From positions 21,547 through 85,546 of the forward strand of contig JBDHIF010000008.1 in assembly GCA_039587535.1 (NCBI GenBank): DNA of 64,000 nt, read 5' to 3'. Shown piece by piece: positions 51,446 through 60,679 of this stretch. The position numbers and the translations under genes were made by a program. This stretch comes from JAWLHJ01 sp039587535 (GTDB lineage Bacteria; Gemmatimonadota; Gemmatimonadetes; Longimicrobiales; Gaopeijiaceae). The notes under the pieces were generated by a model. The model was not told the DNA's origin and did not search any database. It saw nothing but the letters and a program-made list of their open reading frames with translations. Positions within the stretch are counted from its first letter, which is position 1. The number at the start of each line of letters is the position of its first letter.

Positions 51446-53064
51446 TGGCCATCGAGGGCGCGCTCCAGGACGTCAACCTTGCCGATATCTGCCAGCTTCT
51501 AGGCATGGGTCGAAAGACCGGATGCCTGAGTATCACGGACCGGTCCAACTTCGGTTATGTGTACTTCCAGAAGGGCCGTGTCATCTATGCATCGGTACTG
51601 AACCGTCGCGACCGATTGGGCGAGCTTCTGGTGAGGAACCATGTCATCACGCGACAGGATCTCTCGTCTGCCATGGAGCTTCAGTCCGCGAACAAGGGCA
51701 AGCGTCTGGGCGGGATCCTGGTCGAGATGGGAGCGCTCGAAAAGGAGGAGCTGCGGGAATACATCCAGATGCAGGTGGAGGAGGCGGTGTATCACCTCTT
51801 CACCTGGACGCATGGCTCATTCCACTTCGACACCGACCAGATGCCTGACGAGGAAGGCCTCCTCCTCGTGGACATCCCGCCGGAGGCGCTCCTCATGGAG
51901 GGCGCACGTCGGGTCGACGAGTGGAGCTTGGTCGAGAAGAAGATCCCGTCGTTCGATATCGTCTTCCAGGTCGATCAGGACCCCACGGACGCTGAGGGTG
52001 ATCTCGAGCTGACCCGGGAGCAGAAGAAAATCCTCCCCTTCATCGATGGCGTCCGCGCCGTCCACGAGATCATGAACGAGGCCGGGCTCGTGGAGTTCGA
52101 GACGGGAATGGCGCTCTACGGCCTCATTCAGGCCGGCTTCGTGTCCCGGTCCGGCGAGCGCACCACCGAGGAAGAGACGGGTGGCGACGAAGCCTTGCAG
52201 CAGCACCTCAATGTGGGGATCGCGTTCTACCGTTCGGGGATGCTCGATGACGCCCAGCGGGCATTCGAAGACGCGCTGGAGGCTGATCCGCACCAGGCCC
52301 GCGCCAACTTCATGATGGGTCTCATTGCCTTCCGCCGCGGCCGCCTGGAGGAGGCGCTCCAGCACTTGGGGTCGATGTCACCGGGATATGCCGAGAGCTA
52401 CGCCGTCCATCGAAACACGGCGCTGGCCCTCGAGGCTCTCGGGCGCTATGACGAGGCGCTGCAGGCTCTGGAGTCGGCGCAGTCGGCTCGTCCGAAGGAT
52501 CATGAGGTCTACCTTGCGCGCGCCATCATCCACTTCAAGGCGGGTCAAGTGGACAAGGCCATGGAGTCGTTCAGGCGATACCGGACATACCCGGGCCTGA
52601 AGGTGCCGGCCGAGCAATACTACGCCTACGCGGTGTTGGCGGCGGCTGTCGCCGGCGACTTGGAGCTCGCGGTTGGCATGGGCCAGGAGGGGATGAGCCA
52701 CTACCCTGAATCCGGTGCGATCCTGGTGAACACCGGAGTGGCCCTCGAGCGTCGGGGTGAGGTGGAGTCGGCGGCAGCCCTTTACAAGCGGGCCGCTACG
52801 GTGAACTCGCCGCCGCCGCAGGCGCACAAGAACCTCGGGGATCAGGCGTATGCCCATGGGAACATGGAAACGGCCAGGATCCACTACGAGAAGGCCGTCA
52901 AGCTGTCTCCGCGGTTGGGAGACGATGTCTACTTGAGGCTCGGCACCATGGCCTACAAAGACAACGACCGCGACGTGGCGCTCCTCTTGTGGCGGAGGGC
53001 GCTCGATCTGAACCCGAGCAACGACGCCGTTCGGTCCAACCTGGAGATGCTCCAGACGGAGTGA
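51445..53064 (+). CDS. DUF4388 (PATAN-like) protein with TPR repeats
   Basis: A 539-residue protein. Residues 1-100 form a DUF4388/PATAN-type domain (AIEGALQDVNLADICQLLGM, KTGCLSITDRS, YVYFQKGRVIYASVLNRRDR). A helical section with GELLVRNHVITRQDLSSAMELQ follows; this and GGILVEMGALEKEELREYIQMQVEEAVYHLF resemble the GspE N-terminal fold. Residues about 250-539 are tetratricopeptide repeats (LQQHLNVGIAFYRSGMLDDA, MMGLIAFRRGRLEEALQHLG and others). DUF4388 proteins are adaptors in motility, pilus and response regulator circuits. ATG 51445 overlaps the upstream stop (TGATG), so it is translationally coupled to the DnaA-like gene. Confidence 0.88.
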   Translation: MAIEGALQDVNLADICQLLGMGRKTGCLSITDRSNFGYVYFQKGRVIYASVLNRRDRLGELLVRNHVITRQDLSSAMELQSANKGKRLGGILVEMGALEKEELREYIQMQVEEAVYHLFTWTHGSFHFDTDQMPDEEGLLLVDIPPEALLMEGARRVDEWSLVEKKIPSFDIVFQVDQDPTDAEGDLELTREQKKILPFIDGVRAVHEIMNEAGLVEFETGMALYGLIQAGFVSRSGERTTEEETGGDEALQQHLNVGIAFYRSGMLDDAQRAFEDALEADPHQARANFMMGLIAFRRGRLEEALQHLGSMSPGYAESYAVHRNTALALEALGRYDEALQALESAQSARPKDHEVYLARAIIHFKAGQVDKAMESFRRYRTYPGLKVPAEQYYAYAVLAAAVAGDLELAVGMGQEGMSHYPESGAILVNTGVALERRGEVESAAALYKRAATVNSPPPQAHKNLGDQAYAHGNMETARIHYEKAVKLSPRLGDDVYLRLGTMAYKDNDRDVALLLWRRALDLNPSNDAVRSNLEMLQTE

Positions 53065-53066
53065 AG

Positions 53067-54134
53067 ATGAGAAGCGGCGTGATCCCATCCGCCGCGGTGG
53101 TGCTGGCCCTGATCCTTGGGGCTGTGGGTGCCCCCGCGATCGCGATGGCGCAGACGGACGCTTCCGCGAGGCCCGTCCCCGAATCGCTGGACGGCCGGGA
53201 GTACCTGCCGCTCCTTGGCGATCGCGTGACGGTATGGCATGTCGGAGACCAAGAAGAGCTGGCCCGACGCATGCTCGACCTACTGGACAACCAGTCGGCC
53301 CTGCTTGCGCTTCCTGATTCGATCCCTAGCGGTGTGCACGCCGTGCTCGCTCACTCTCCCGAGGCTTTGGACGCCGCCATCGGATCGGTGTCCCCGGAGT
53401 GGCGAGCGGGGGTCGCGGTTCCGTCCCGGAGCTTGCTCGTGATTCCTTCGGGAGAGGGAGCGGGCGTCCTTTCCGGAGGAGGACTCAGGACGCTGCGGCA
53501 CGAGTGGGCACACCTTGGGCTCCATCAGTTCCTGGGTGGTCTTCGCGTTCCACGGTGGTTTAGCGAGGGATACGCCGAAAGAGCCGCGGGAGGGTTCGAC
53601 GCCATGGAGGCATGGCGGCTGCGAGTCGGGCTGGCGTTGGGACGAGCGCCACCCATGGACTCACTGGCCTTGAGGTGGCCCAGGCGACAGGACCGGGCGC
53701 AGGTGGCCTATCTGCTCTCGGCCAGCGCCGTGACTTACCTGATGGAGGAGAGCGGAGAGCGGGGCCTACGGATCTTCCTGGAACGGTGGCGCGGGGAGGG
53801 CTCCTTCGAGACGGCACTCCGTGGGACCTTCGGTGTGACCAGTGGTCAGCTCGAGGAAGATTGGCGAGCCCACGTTCGGAGCCGCTACGGCTGGCTGTTC
53901 GTGCTGGCGCACTCGTCCGTGTTCTGGCTGTTGCTGGGGGTGGTCCTCATCTACATGGTTCGGGCCAGGCGTGCCCGCAACGAGGAGAGACTCGCCCGTC
54001 TGAGAGCCGAGGAGGTGCCGGAGCGGCCGGCCTACTGGAACCTCGAGCCGGTGGACCTGCGTTGGCCGGGACCGAACCGGCCGGGAGTGGACGACGAGCG
54101 GTCCATGGACCCTGACGATCGTCCGGGGGGTTAA
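53067..54134 (+). CDS. membrane-anchored gluzincin-type peptidase (peptidase MA-like)
   Basis: A 355-residue exported protein. A signal peptide is visible (VIPSAAVVLALILGAVGAPAIAMAQ). The HExxH motif in TLRHEWAHLGLHQFLGG is followed by a glutamate about 18 residues later (WFSEGYAERAAGG), matching the gluzincin/peptidase MA layout. Late in the protein a membrane helix (VFWLLLGVVLIYMVRA) and a charged cytoplasmic tail are present, so it is anchored with the catalytic part outside. Substrate unknown. ATG 53067 starts 2 bases after the TPR gene; GTG 53061 is possible. Confidence 0.8.
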   Translation: MRSGVIPSAAVVLALILGAVGAPAIAMAQTDASARPVPESLDGREYLPLLGDRVTVWHVGDQEELARRMLDLLDNQSALLALPDSIPSGVHAVLAHSPEALDAAIGSVSPEWRAGVAVPSRSLLVIPSGEGAGVLSGGGLRTLRHEWAHLGLHQFLGGLRVPRWFSEGYAERAAGGFDAMEAWRLRVGLALGRAPPMDSLALRWPRRQDRAQVAYLLSASAVTYLMEESGERGLRIFLERWRGEGSFETALRGTFGVTSGQLEEDWRAHVRSRYGWLFVLAHSSVFWLLLGVVLIYMVRARRARNEERLARLRAEEVPERPAYWNLEPVDLRWPGPNRPGVDDERSMDPDDRPGG

Positions 54135-54211
54135 GCAGAGTAGCCCTTGGAGCAGGGGCCGCGGCACCCACCTACGCCTTGTTGGCCAGCCGCCTTGCCA
54201 AAGGTTGATTC

Positions 54212-55555
54212 ATGACCGACCAGTCCACCCAGCAGCGGATACTGGTCGTCGACGACGACGTCGACGGCCTCGAAGTCCTGCGCATCCGCCTCGATCACGC
54301 GGGTTACGAGGTGGAGACGGCCGAGAGCGCTGAGGAGGCCCTCTCCCGGGTCAGCGCATTCGGTCCGGGGCTGGTGGTGACGGACGTCCGAATGTCGGGG
54401 ATGACCGGGCTGGAGCTTCTGGAGCGGATCCGGAGCTCCATGGATCGCGTGGAGGTGGTCGTGATGACCGCCCACGACGACATGGAGACGGCGGTGACCG
54501 CCATGAAGGCGGGTGCATACGATTTCCTGGTTAAGCCGGTGGACCCGAAGGCGGTTCAGGGTCTCGCCGAGCGGTGCTTCCGGGAGCAGGCGTTGGCCAT
54601 CGACGATGGTGACGCGGAGCCGGCCGACTCGGACGCTCTGCCTCGGGGCAAGCTCGTGGGGCGCAATCCCCGCATGATCGACATCTACAAGACCATCGGG
54701 ATCCTGTCGCGGAACCGCGCCACGGTCCTTGTCCGCGGGGAGACGGGGACCGGGAAGGAGGTCATCGCCCGGGCCATCCATCAGCATTCCGAGGACGCGG
54801 ACGAGCCGTTCATCGCCGTGAACTGCACCGCGCTCACCGACACGCTCTTGGAGTCCGAGCTGTTTGGGCACGTGAAGGGCGCGTTTACCGGTGCGTCGGG
54901 GGCCAGGAAAGGGTACTTCGAGCTGGCCAAGAAGGGGACCATCTTCCTGGACGAGATAGGGGATACCAGCCCGGAGTTTCAGACAAAGCTGCTACGCGTG
55001 CTCCAGGAGCGACGCTTCTATCCGGTGGGAGGCGAAGACGTCCGCCGTACCGAGGCCCGGGTCATCGCCGCGACTCACCAACGCATCGAGCAGCTGATCG
55101 AGCAGGGGGACTTCAGAGAGGACCTCTATTTCCGCCTCAAAGTCGTCGAGATCGACGTTCCGCCTCTTCGGGCCCGGGTAGACGACATCCCCCTGCTTGC
55201 CAACGCCCTGCTGGGTCGCATTCGGGAAGAAACGCACCGGGACGTGCGACGGATCTCCGATGACGCGGTACTCAAGCTCTGTGCCCATGACTGGCCAGGA
55301 AACGTCAGGGAGCTCGAGAACGCGCTGATGCGCGCGGCGATCATGGCCCGGGGCACGGTCATCGGTCCGGACCACCTCATTCTCGGGGACGAAGAAGAGG
55401 TCTTGAACCAGAATGTGGACCTTTCCCTCGAGGCGGCGATCCAGCGGCACGTGAAGCTCGTCCTCGAGAGCTGTGACGGGGACGAAGCACAAGCCGCCGA
55501 CGTGCTGGAGATCGCCGTGGAGGAGCTGAAGGCACTGCAGGACCGAGGCGATTGA
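54212..55555 (+). CDS. sigma-54-dependent NtrC-type response regulator with weak C-terminal HTH
   Basis: A 447-residue response regulator. Residues 1-125 are a receiver domain (phospho-acceptor Asp58 in VVTDVRMSGMTG, and KPVD). Residues about 145-390 are a sigma-54 activator AAA+ module: Walker A GETGTGKEVIARAIH, the GAFTGA loop in GHVKGAFTGASG, and Walker B GTIFLDEIGD. The C-terminal 45 residues, where a Fis-type helix-turn-helix is expected (DGDEAQAADVLEIAVEELKALQD), lack the usual basic residues, so DNA binding is uncertain. No cognate kinase gene is adjacent. Begins 77 bases after the gluzincin gene. Confidence 0.92.
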   Translation: MTDQSTQQRILVVDDDVDGLEVLRIRLDHAGYEVETAESAEEALSRVSAFGPGLVVTDVRMSGMTGLELLERIRSSMDRVEVVVMTAHDDMETAVTAMKAGAYDFLVKPVDPKAVQGLAERCFREQALAIDDGDAEPADSDALPRGKLVGRNPRMIDIYKTIGILSRNRATVLVRGETGTGKEVIARAIHQHSEDADEPFIAVNCTALTDTLLESELFGHVKGAFTGASGARKGYFELAKKGTIFLDEIGDTSPEFQTKLLRVLQERRFYPVGGEDVRRTEARVIAATHQRIEQLIEQGDFREDLYFRLKVVEIDVPPLRARVDDIPLLANALLGRIREETHRDVRRISDDAVLKLCAHDWPGNVRELENALMRAAIMARGTVIGPDHLILGDEEEVLNQNVDLSLEAAIQRHVKLVLESCDGDEAQAADVLEIAVEELKALQDRGD

Positions 55556-55590
55556 CCGGCCCGGCCACGCCAAGCTAGGATTCGAGCACC

Positions 55591-55812
55591 ATGACCAGAG
55601 AAGAGCAGAAGAACCGTGGCGCCCGGCGAGGAGCTGGCAAGAACCCACCCGCAGCCCTGCGGTTCACCCGGGTCAACGCGGCGCTGGGCGCCGTGGGCCT
55701 CCTGACCTTGGGCGTGGGCTACTGGCTGCTGGCCCAGGGTTCGATCACCGCCGCCCCGCTTCTGCTGGTGCTGGCCTACGTGGTGCTCCTGCCCCTGGCC
55801 ATTATCCGCTGA
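55591..55812 (+). CDS. small two-helix membrane protein
   Basis: A 73-residue protein: a basic N-terminus (MTREEQKNRGARRGAGKN) and two hydrophobic helices (AALGAVGLLTLGVGYWLLAQ and APLLLVLAYVVLLPLAIIR). It resembles small membrane proteins found after regulators in Gemmatimonadota, but no function is known. Its 3' end overlaps the 3' end of the convergent formate dehydrogenase gene by 11 bases (55802-55812). Confidence 0.65.
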   Translation: MTREEQKNRGARRGAGKNPPAALRFTRVNAALGAVGLLTLGVGYWLLAQGSITAAPLLLVLAYVVLLPLAIIR

Positions 55813-58594
55813 CCGACGCGGGACGCCCCTCCTCGGTGCTGTCCGGCGGGCCGTTTCGGCCCTTCTGCGTAGAAGCGAGAGGCTCCACGCGGACCGGGCA
55901 GACCTTGACCTCTGGTGTCTGCGTCACCGGGTCGTAGCCACCGCCTGTCAGGACGTTCACGGGAACGTCCGCGAAGGAGAACGACAGGAACACTGTGCCG
56001 CGGGGCGACCGAGGCGTGGCCTTCACCGGAACGTCCACGCTACCCCGCCGACTCGTCACCCGGGCCATTCCTCCGTCCACCAGGTCCAGGCGAGTCAGGT
56101 CGTCGGGGTGGATCTCCAAGACCTCCCCCGGGAGCAGGTATTCGATTCCTTCCGTTCGTCCGGTCTGCGTGTGGGTGTGGTAGGCCTGGAGCCGTCTCCC
56201 CGTGGTGAGCCAGACGGGATAGTCGTCGTCGATGACCTCCGCAGGATCCCGGTAGGTGGTCCGCTTGAAGACGCCGCGACCGTTCTCGAAGACGTCTTCG
56301 TGCAGCCGCGGCGTCCCCGGGTGACCATCGTGGGGCACGGGCCAGTGGTATTCACCGTGCTCGACCCTGTCCCAGTCCAGTCCGGCATAGGTGGCCGAGA
56401 GCGAGCACATCTCGTTGAAGACCTCCTTGGCGCTCTCGTACTCGAAGCCCTGGAACCCCATGCGCTGCGCCAGCTGGCTGACAATCCACCAGTCCGGCCG
56501 AGCCTGGCCCTGGGGTGGCACCGCTGCACGAAGGCGCTGGACGCGGCGCTCTGTGTTGGTTTGTGTTCCGTCCACTTCCGCCCAGCCCGCGGCGGGGAGC
56601 ACCACGTCGGCGAGGGCCGCGGTGTCAGTGAGAAAGAGGTCCGCCACCACCAGAAAATCCAGCTTCCGAAGGGCTTTCTCGGCGTGCGTCCTGTCGGCGT
56701 CGGACACCACCGTGTTCTCACCGTCGATGAGGACGGCGCGGATCTGGTCCCCGGCTTGGTCCAGCATCGTGATCTTGGTGATGCCGACCTCCAGGTCGAC
56801 CTTGGTTCCCCAGGCCTTCTCGAATTTCGCCTGATTTGCCGGATCGGTGACGGGCTGGAACCCGGGGAAGTTGTTGGGGATGGCCCCCATGTCGCCGGCG
56901 CCCTGGATGTTGTTCTGGCCGCGCATGGGGTTGATGCCCGTGCCTTCGCGCCCGACGTGCCCGGTCATGAGGGTGAGATTGCAGAGGCTCTGGACGTTCT
57001 CCACGCCGCAGACGTGCTCGGTGATGCCCAGGGTATAGAAGATCGCCCCCCGGTCGGCCTTGGCGTACCAGAGGGCGGCCCGCTCGATGTCTTCGGCGGG
57101 CACCTCGCAGATCTCCGAGGCCCACTCGGGCGTGAACGAGGTCACATGCTCGAGAAACGCCTCCCCCTCCATGGTCCGTTCGCGAAGGAACGCCTCGTTC
57201 ACCAATCCCTCCCGGGAGATGACGTGGGCCATGGCCAGGAGGAGCGCGGTGTCAGAACCCACCCGAATCGGGAGGTAGAGATGCGCCCGCTCCGCCAGCT
57301 CGATGCGTCTCGGATCCGCCACGATCAGCTTCGCCCCGCGAGCCATCGCCTTCTTGAGGCGCGTGGCCGCAACGGGGTGCGCTTCGGTCATGTTGGTCCC
57401 GATGCAGAAGATCACATCGGGGTGTTCCATGTCCGCCAGCGGGTTCGACATCGCCCCTCTTCCAATGCTTGCCGCCAGACCGGCGACTGTGGGGGCGTGT
57501 CAGGCACGGCTACAGTTGTCGATGTAGCTGGTGCCGAGCCCCGCTCGAACGAGCTTCTGCATGACGTAAGCGGCTTCGTTGGGCGCACGTCCGGACGCGA
57601 TGGCATAAAGGCTGTGGCGTCCGTGCTTCTTGATCACCTCGCGGAAGCCTTCGGCTGCGCGGTCCAAAGCCTCGTCCCAGGAGGTTGGATGGAGCTGCCC
57701 GTCCTCACCCCTCACCAACGGGCTGGTCAGGCGGTCAGGGTGCTGAACGAAGTCGTAGGAGAACTGACCCTTGATGCAGAGGGCTCCCTCGTTGGCCGGC
57801 CCGTCCATGGCGGGAAGCACACCGACGATCTTCTCACCCCTAGTCATCACGTCCACCGAGCATCCCACACCGCAATAAGTGCAGATGGTACGGGTCGTCT
57901 CGGTCTCCCCGGGTACGTCCTTATATCGAAGGGCCTTGAGGTCGCCGAGTGCTCCGGTCGGACACACATGGATGCATTGTCCGCAGAACGTGCACGCCGA
58001 GTCCTTCAGGAGCCCGTCGAACTCGGTGGTGATTTGCGTCTCGAAGCCCCGGTTCATGACGCTGATGGCGTAGTCGCCCTCCTGTTCGGCGCAGACCCGG
58101 ACGCAGCGATAGCAGGAAATGCAGTTCTCGTAATCTCGTAGGAGGAAGGGATTCGTGTCGTCGGTCTTGCTTATGCCGGAGGTCCGACCCTGGAAGCGAC
58201 CTGTCCGCGCGTCGTAACGGTCGACCAGCTGCTTCATCTCTTGGGAGGCGTAGCCGTGGAGCGGGTCGACGTCGATTTCGCGGTTCTCCGAGGCCACCAT
58301 CTCCATGAGCACGCGGCGGTGCATCTCCAGGCGACCACCCTGGGTCTTCACCCTCATGCCGGGCTCGGCTCTGGTGGTGCAGGAGGCTACCGGATTCCGT
58401 GCGCCCTCCAGCTCCACGACGCAGAGGCGGCAGCCTCCGAAGGGTTCGAGGCGGTCATCGAAACAGAGGGTGGGAACCCCTCGCCGATGCCGCTCCGAGA
58501 CCTCGAACAGGGTCTCCCCCGGAGTGAACGTGACTTCGTCGCCATCCAGGACGAGAGTCACGCTGTCCGGTCCGTCGTCGTTGGTGCCGCTCAT
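55802..58594 (-). CDS. fdhA: formate dehydrogenase catalytic subunit, selenocysteine-containing
   Basis: A 930-residue molybdenum/tungsten formate dehydrogenase with one in-frame TGA (57500-57502, codon 365) to be read as selenocysteine. N-terminal [2Fe-2S] domain (CFDDRLEPFGGCRLCVVEL), two [4Fe-4S] clusters (CISCYRCVRVC, CTFCGQCIHVC), then the bis-MGD domain with its own cluster (CTYCGVGCSVDV). The TGA sits in SRA-U-HAPTVAG, the active-site position that is Cys or Sec in this family. A SECIS hairpin follows directly, and the family sequence resumes beyond it (MSNPLADMEH, GTNMTEAHPVAATRLKKA). It oxidises formate to CO2; electrons go to the NuoEF-like partner. The start ATG 58594 overlaps the fdhB stop (ATGA). 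Decoding needs selA/selB/tRNA-Sec elsewhere. No fdhD is seen in the window. Confidence 0.93.
57452..57497 (-). promoter_or_regulatory. bacterial SECIS element in fdhA
   Basis: On the minus strand, directly after the TGA, an outer stem CGCCCC / GGGGCG (plus-strand 57492-57497 and 57452-57457) encloses an apical hairpin GTCGCC-GGTCT-GGCGGC (57471-57487), with a 6-pair stem and a GGTCT loop. Distance and loop match the E. coli fdhF SECIS that binds SelB. This argues strongly that the TGA encodes selenocysteine and is not a stop. Confidence 0.9.
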
Positions 58595-60285
58595 GTCCTC
58601 GGCTCCGCTGCTCGCTGGGTTCGGGGCCGCGCCACGTGTCGCGCGACTCGCTCCGGAAAATACTTCAGAAGGCTCTTGGTGATGAGAGGTGCGGCCGTGC
58701 CGAGGCCGCAGGCGCTGGTCTCCATCATCGTGCTCCCCAGGTCCTCCACCTCGTCCGTCCACGCACCGATATCCGAGGGCCCCGCGTCTCCGCCGAGGCG
58801 CTCCATCAGTCGCTGAGTACCGATCCGGCACGGGAAGCACTTACCGCACGACTCATGCGCGAAGAAGGACATGGCCTGATGGGCGATGTCCACCATGTCA
58901 CGGCTGTCGTCGAACACCATGATCCCGCCGGCGCCGAGGAACGAGCCCTTGGCGCGGATGCTCGGCTCGTCGAGGGTCACGTCCAGGTCGTCGCCGGCCA
59001 GGAATCCGCCCGAGAGACCGGCCATGGTGACGGCCTGCACGGTACGTCCGGCGCCCGGTCCCCCTGCGATTTCGTGGATGAGACGCGTGAGGCTGAACCC
59101 GAGAGGAACCTCGTAGTTGCCCGGACGGGCCACGTCGCCGGACAGGCTTATGATCTTGGTGCCGGCGTGGTCGCCGAGTCCGAGTCCCCTGTACCATTCA
59201 GCCCCATGCCGAACGATGGGCGGTACCGAAGCCAGGGTCTCCACGTTGTTCACGACGGTAGGGAGGTCCTCGAAGCCGTGGGTCACGGGGAAGGGGGGCC
59301 TGTTTCGTGGAAACGGGTGCTTTCCCTCCAGGCTGTTCAGAAGAGAGCCTTCCTCTCCACAGATGTAGGCGCCTGCACCGCGACGCACATGGAGATCGAA
59401 GTGCAGGCCACTGGAGAGGATGTCGGTCCCCAGGAACCCCGCCTCCCGAGCCTCGTCGATGGCTCGCTCTAGCACCGCCTGCGTCTCCGGATATTCGTAC
59501 CGGAGATAGATGAACCCACGGGTGGCCCCCGTGGCGTGCGCAGCCAGGACCATCCCTTCGATGACGGCGTGCGGATCGTGGTCCATCAGGCAACGATCCT
59601 TGAAGCAGCCCGGCTCCCCCTCGTCCGCGTTGCAGACGATGGACTTGGGATGCCCTGGGGCTTCGGCCACGGCCCGCCACTTCCGTCCGGTGGGGAATCC
59701 CGCGCCGCCTCGCCCGGCCAGGCCGGACGCGTCGACGGTATCGATGAGACGCTCGGGGCGGTCACCGAGGGCTGTCTGCAGGGCTTGGTAGCCGCCCGTG
59801 TCCCGGTACCCGCGGAGCGTTGCTCTCCCCGGTGTCCGGAGGTCGGCGAACACGCACTCCTGCACTCCGGGCAGGCGGTCGGGGGGAAGGGGCGATGGAC
59901 GGAGCTCGAGGTCGGCGGCGGTTATGCCGACCAGGGTATCGTGTCCGCGGATGACGGGCACCGGCTGGTCACATCGTCCGGAGCAGGGCATGGCCGTGGC
60001 GCCATCCAATGACTCGAGCAACCCGTCGGAGCCGCGCATGCGGCAGATCGGCCCGGCGCAAACGCGCGGGGCACGCAGTCCCTCGGGCGTTCGCGCGAAG
60101 TGGTGGTAGAACGTGACCGTGCCGAACAGGTCCGCGATAGGGATCCTCAGAGCCCGCGCCACGCCCCTCAGGGCCTCGTCGCTCAGATAGCCGTCCCGGT
60201 CGTGGAGTGCGTGCAAGAGAGGGAGGAGCGGGGCTGGCTCTTCCTTCCAGCGCGCGTGGAGTTCTGCGTCGGTGCTCTCCGACAT
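58591..60285 (-). CDS. fdhB: NAD-linked formate dehydrogenase flavoprotein subunit (NuoE-NuoF fusion)
   Basis: A 564-residue fusion. Residues about 1-135 are a NuoE/FdsG-like [2Fe-2S] thioredoxin-fold domain (cysteines in VCAGPIC and PCSGRC). Residues about 150-560 are a NuoF/FdsB flavoprotein with the FMN/NADH site (GLAGRGGAGFPTGRKW, CNADEGEPG, GAGAYICGEEGSLLNSLEGK) and the final [4Fe-4S] site (SCGKCFPCRIGTQRL, plus a late CGLG). It takes electrons from FdhA and reduces NAD+. The two subunits of FdsGB-type enzymes are usually separate genes; here they are fused. It overlaps fdhA by four bases and is the first gene of the operon. Confidence 0.93.
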   Translation of the reverse strand: MSESTDAELHARWKEEPAPLLPLLHALHDRDGYLSDEALRGVARALRIPIADLFGTVTFYHHFARTPEGLRAPRVCAGPICRMRGSDGLLESLDGATAMPCSGRCDQPVPVIRGHDTLVGITAADLELRPSPLPPDRLPGVQECVFADLRTPGRATLRGYRDTGGYQALQTALGDRPERLIDTVDASGLAGRGGAGFPTGRKWRAVAEAPGHPKSIVCNADEGEPGCFKDRCLMDHDPHAVIEGMVLAAHATGATRGFIYLRYEYPETQAVLERAIDEAREAGFLGTDILSSGLHFDLHVRRGAGAYICGEEGSLLNSLEGKHPFPRNRPPFPVTHGFEDLPTVVNNVETLASVPPIVRHGAEWYRGLGLGDHAGTKIISLSGDVARPGNYEVPLGFSLTRLIHEIAGGPGAGRTVQAVTMAGLSGGFLAGDDLDVTLDEPSIRAKGSFLGAGGIMVFDDSRDMVDIAHQAMSFFAHESCGKCFPCRIGTQRLMERLGGDAGPSDIGAWTDEVEDLGSTMMETSACGLGTAAPLITKSLLKYFPERVARHVARPRTQRAAEPRT

Positions 60286-60679
60286 GGCCTCTCGGACGAC
60301 GGGGGTACGGTACCGGTTGTGCGCGGCTCGATGAAAGCGAATCTATGGCGGGCGTCGGATGACCGAAACGGGCGCGTGGTGCTTATGCCGCTGCCTAGAC
60401 CCTCCGCCTGACGTTGGCTCGAGCATCTGGGTTCCCACAGGAAGGATCGAAGGAGGACGCAGCCCGGGCCCTGGCCGCATGCCGAGGGCGCCGTGCTTGA
60501 AGGTCGATGTTCACCGGCCGGAGCGCGCGGTCGCCGCTGCTTCCGTGAGTGGCGTCGAGGTACTCTGGCCCGGAAGCTGCTTGGCTGATGGCGCGGTAGG
60601 CGATAGCATCGTGGTGGTCATGGCCCGATTCCGGCCATGCGATCGACCACGCTCACCGCGGCAGGGCCAGGGACCCGTT
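60286..60679. other. divergent intergenic region between the formate dehydrogenase operon and the GspE-like gene
   Basis: About 390 bases with no supported gene. It must hold the promoters of both flanking genes. A TAGATT hexamer on the minus strand (plus-strand 60340-60345) could be a -10 for the formate dehydrogenase operon; a matching -35 is unclear. No Rex-type or sigma-54-type site was recognised. Confidence 0.5.

Noticed and set aside
57452..57502. Frameshift or nonsense mutation splitting formate dehydrogenase into two genes
   Set aside because: The frame is unbroken, the TGA is at the Sec/Cys catalytic position, and a SECIS with GGTCT loop follows at the right distance.
60359..60679. 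N-terminal extension of the GspE-like gene
   Set aside because: The additional 107 residues are not family-like, while ATG 60680 has a ribosome site and begins at the conserved part.
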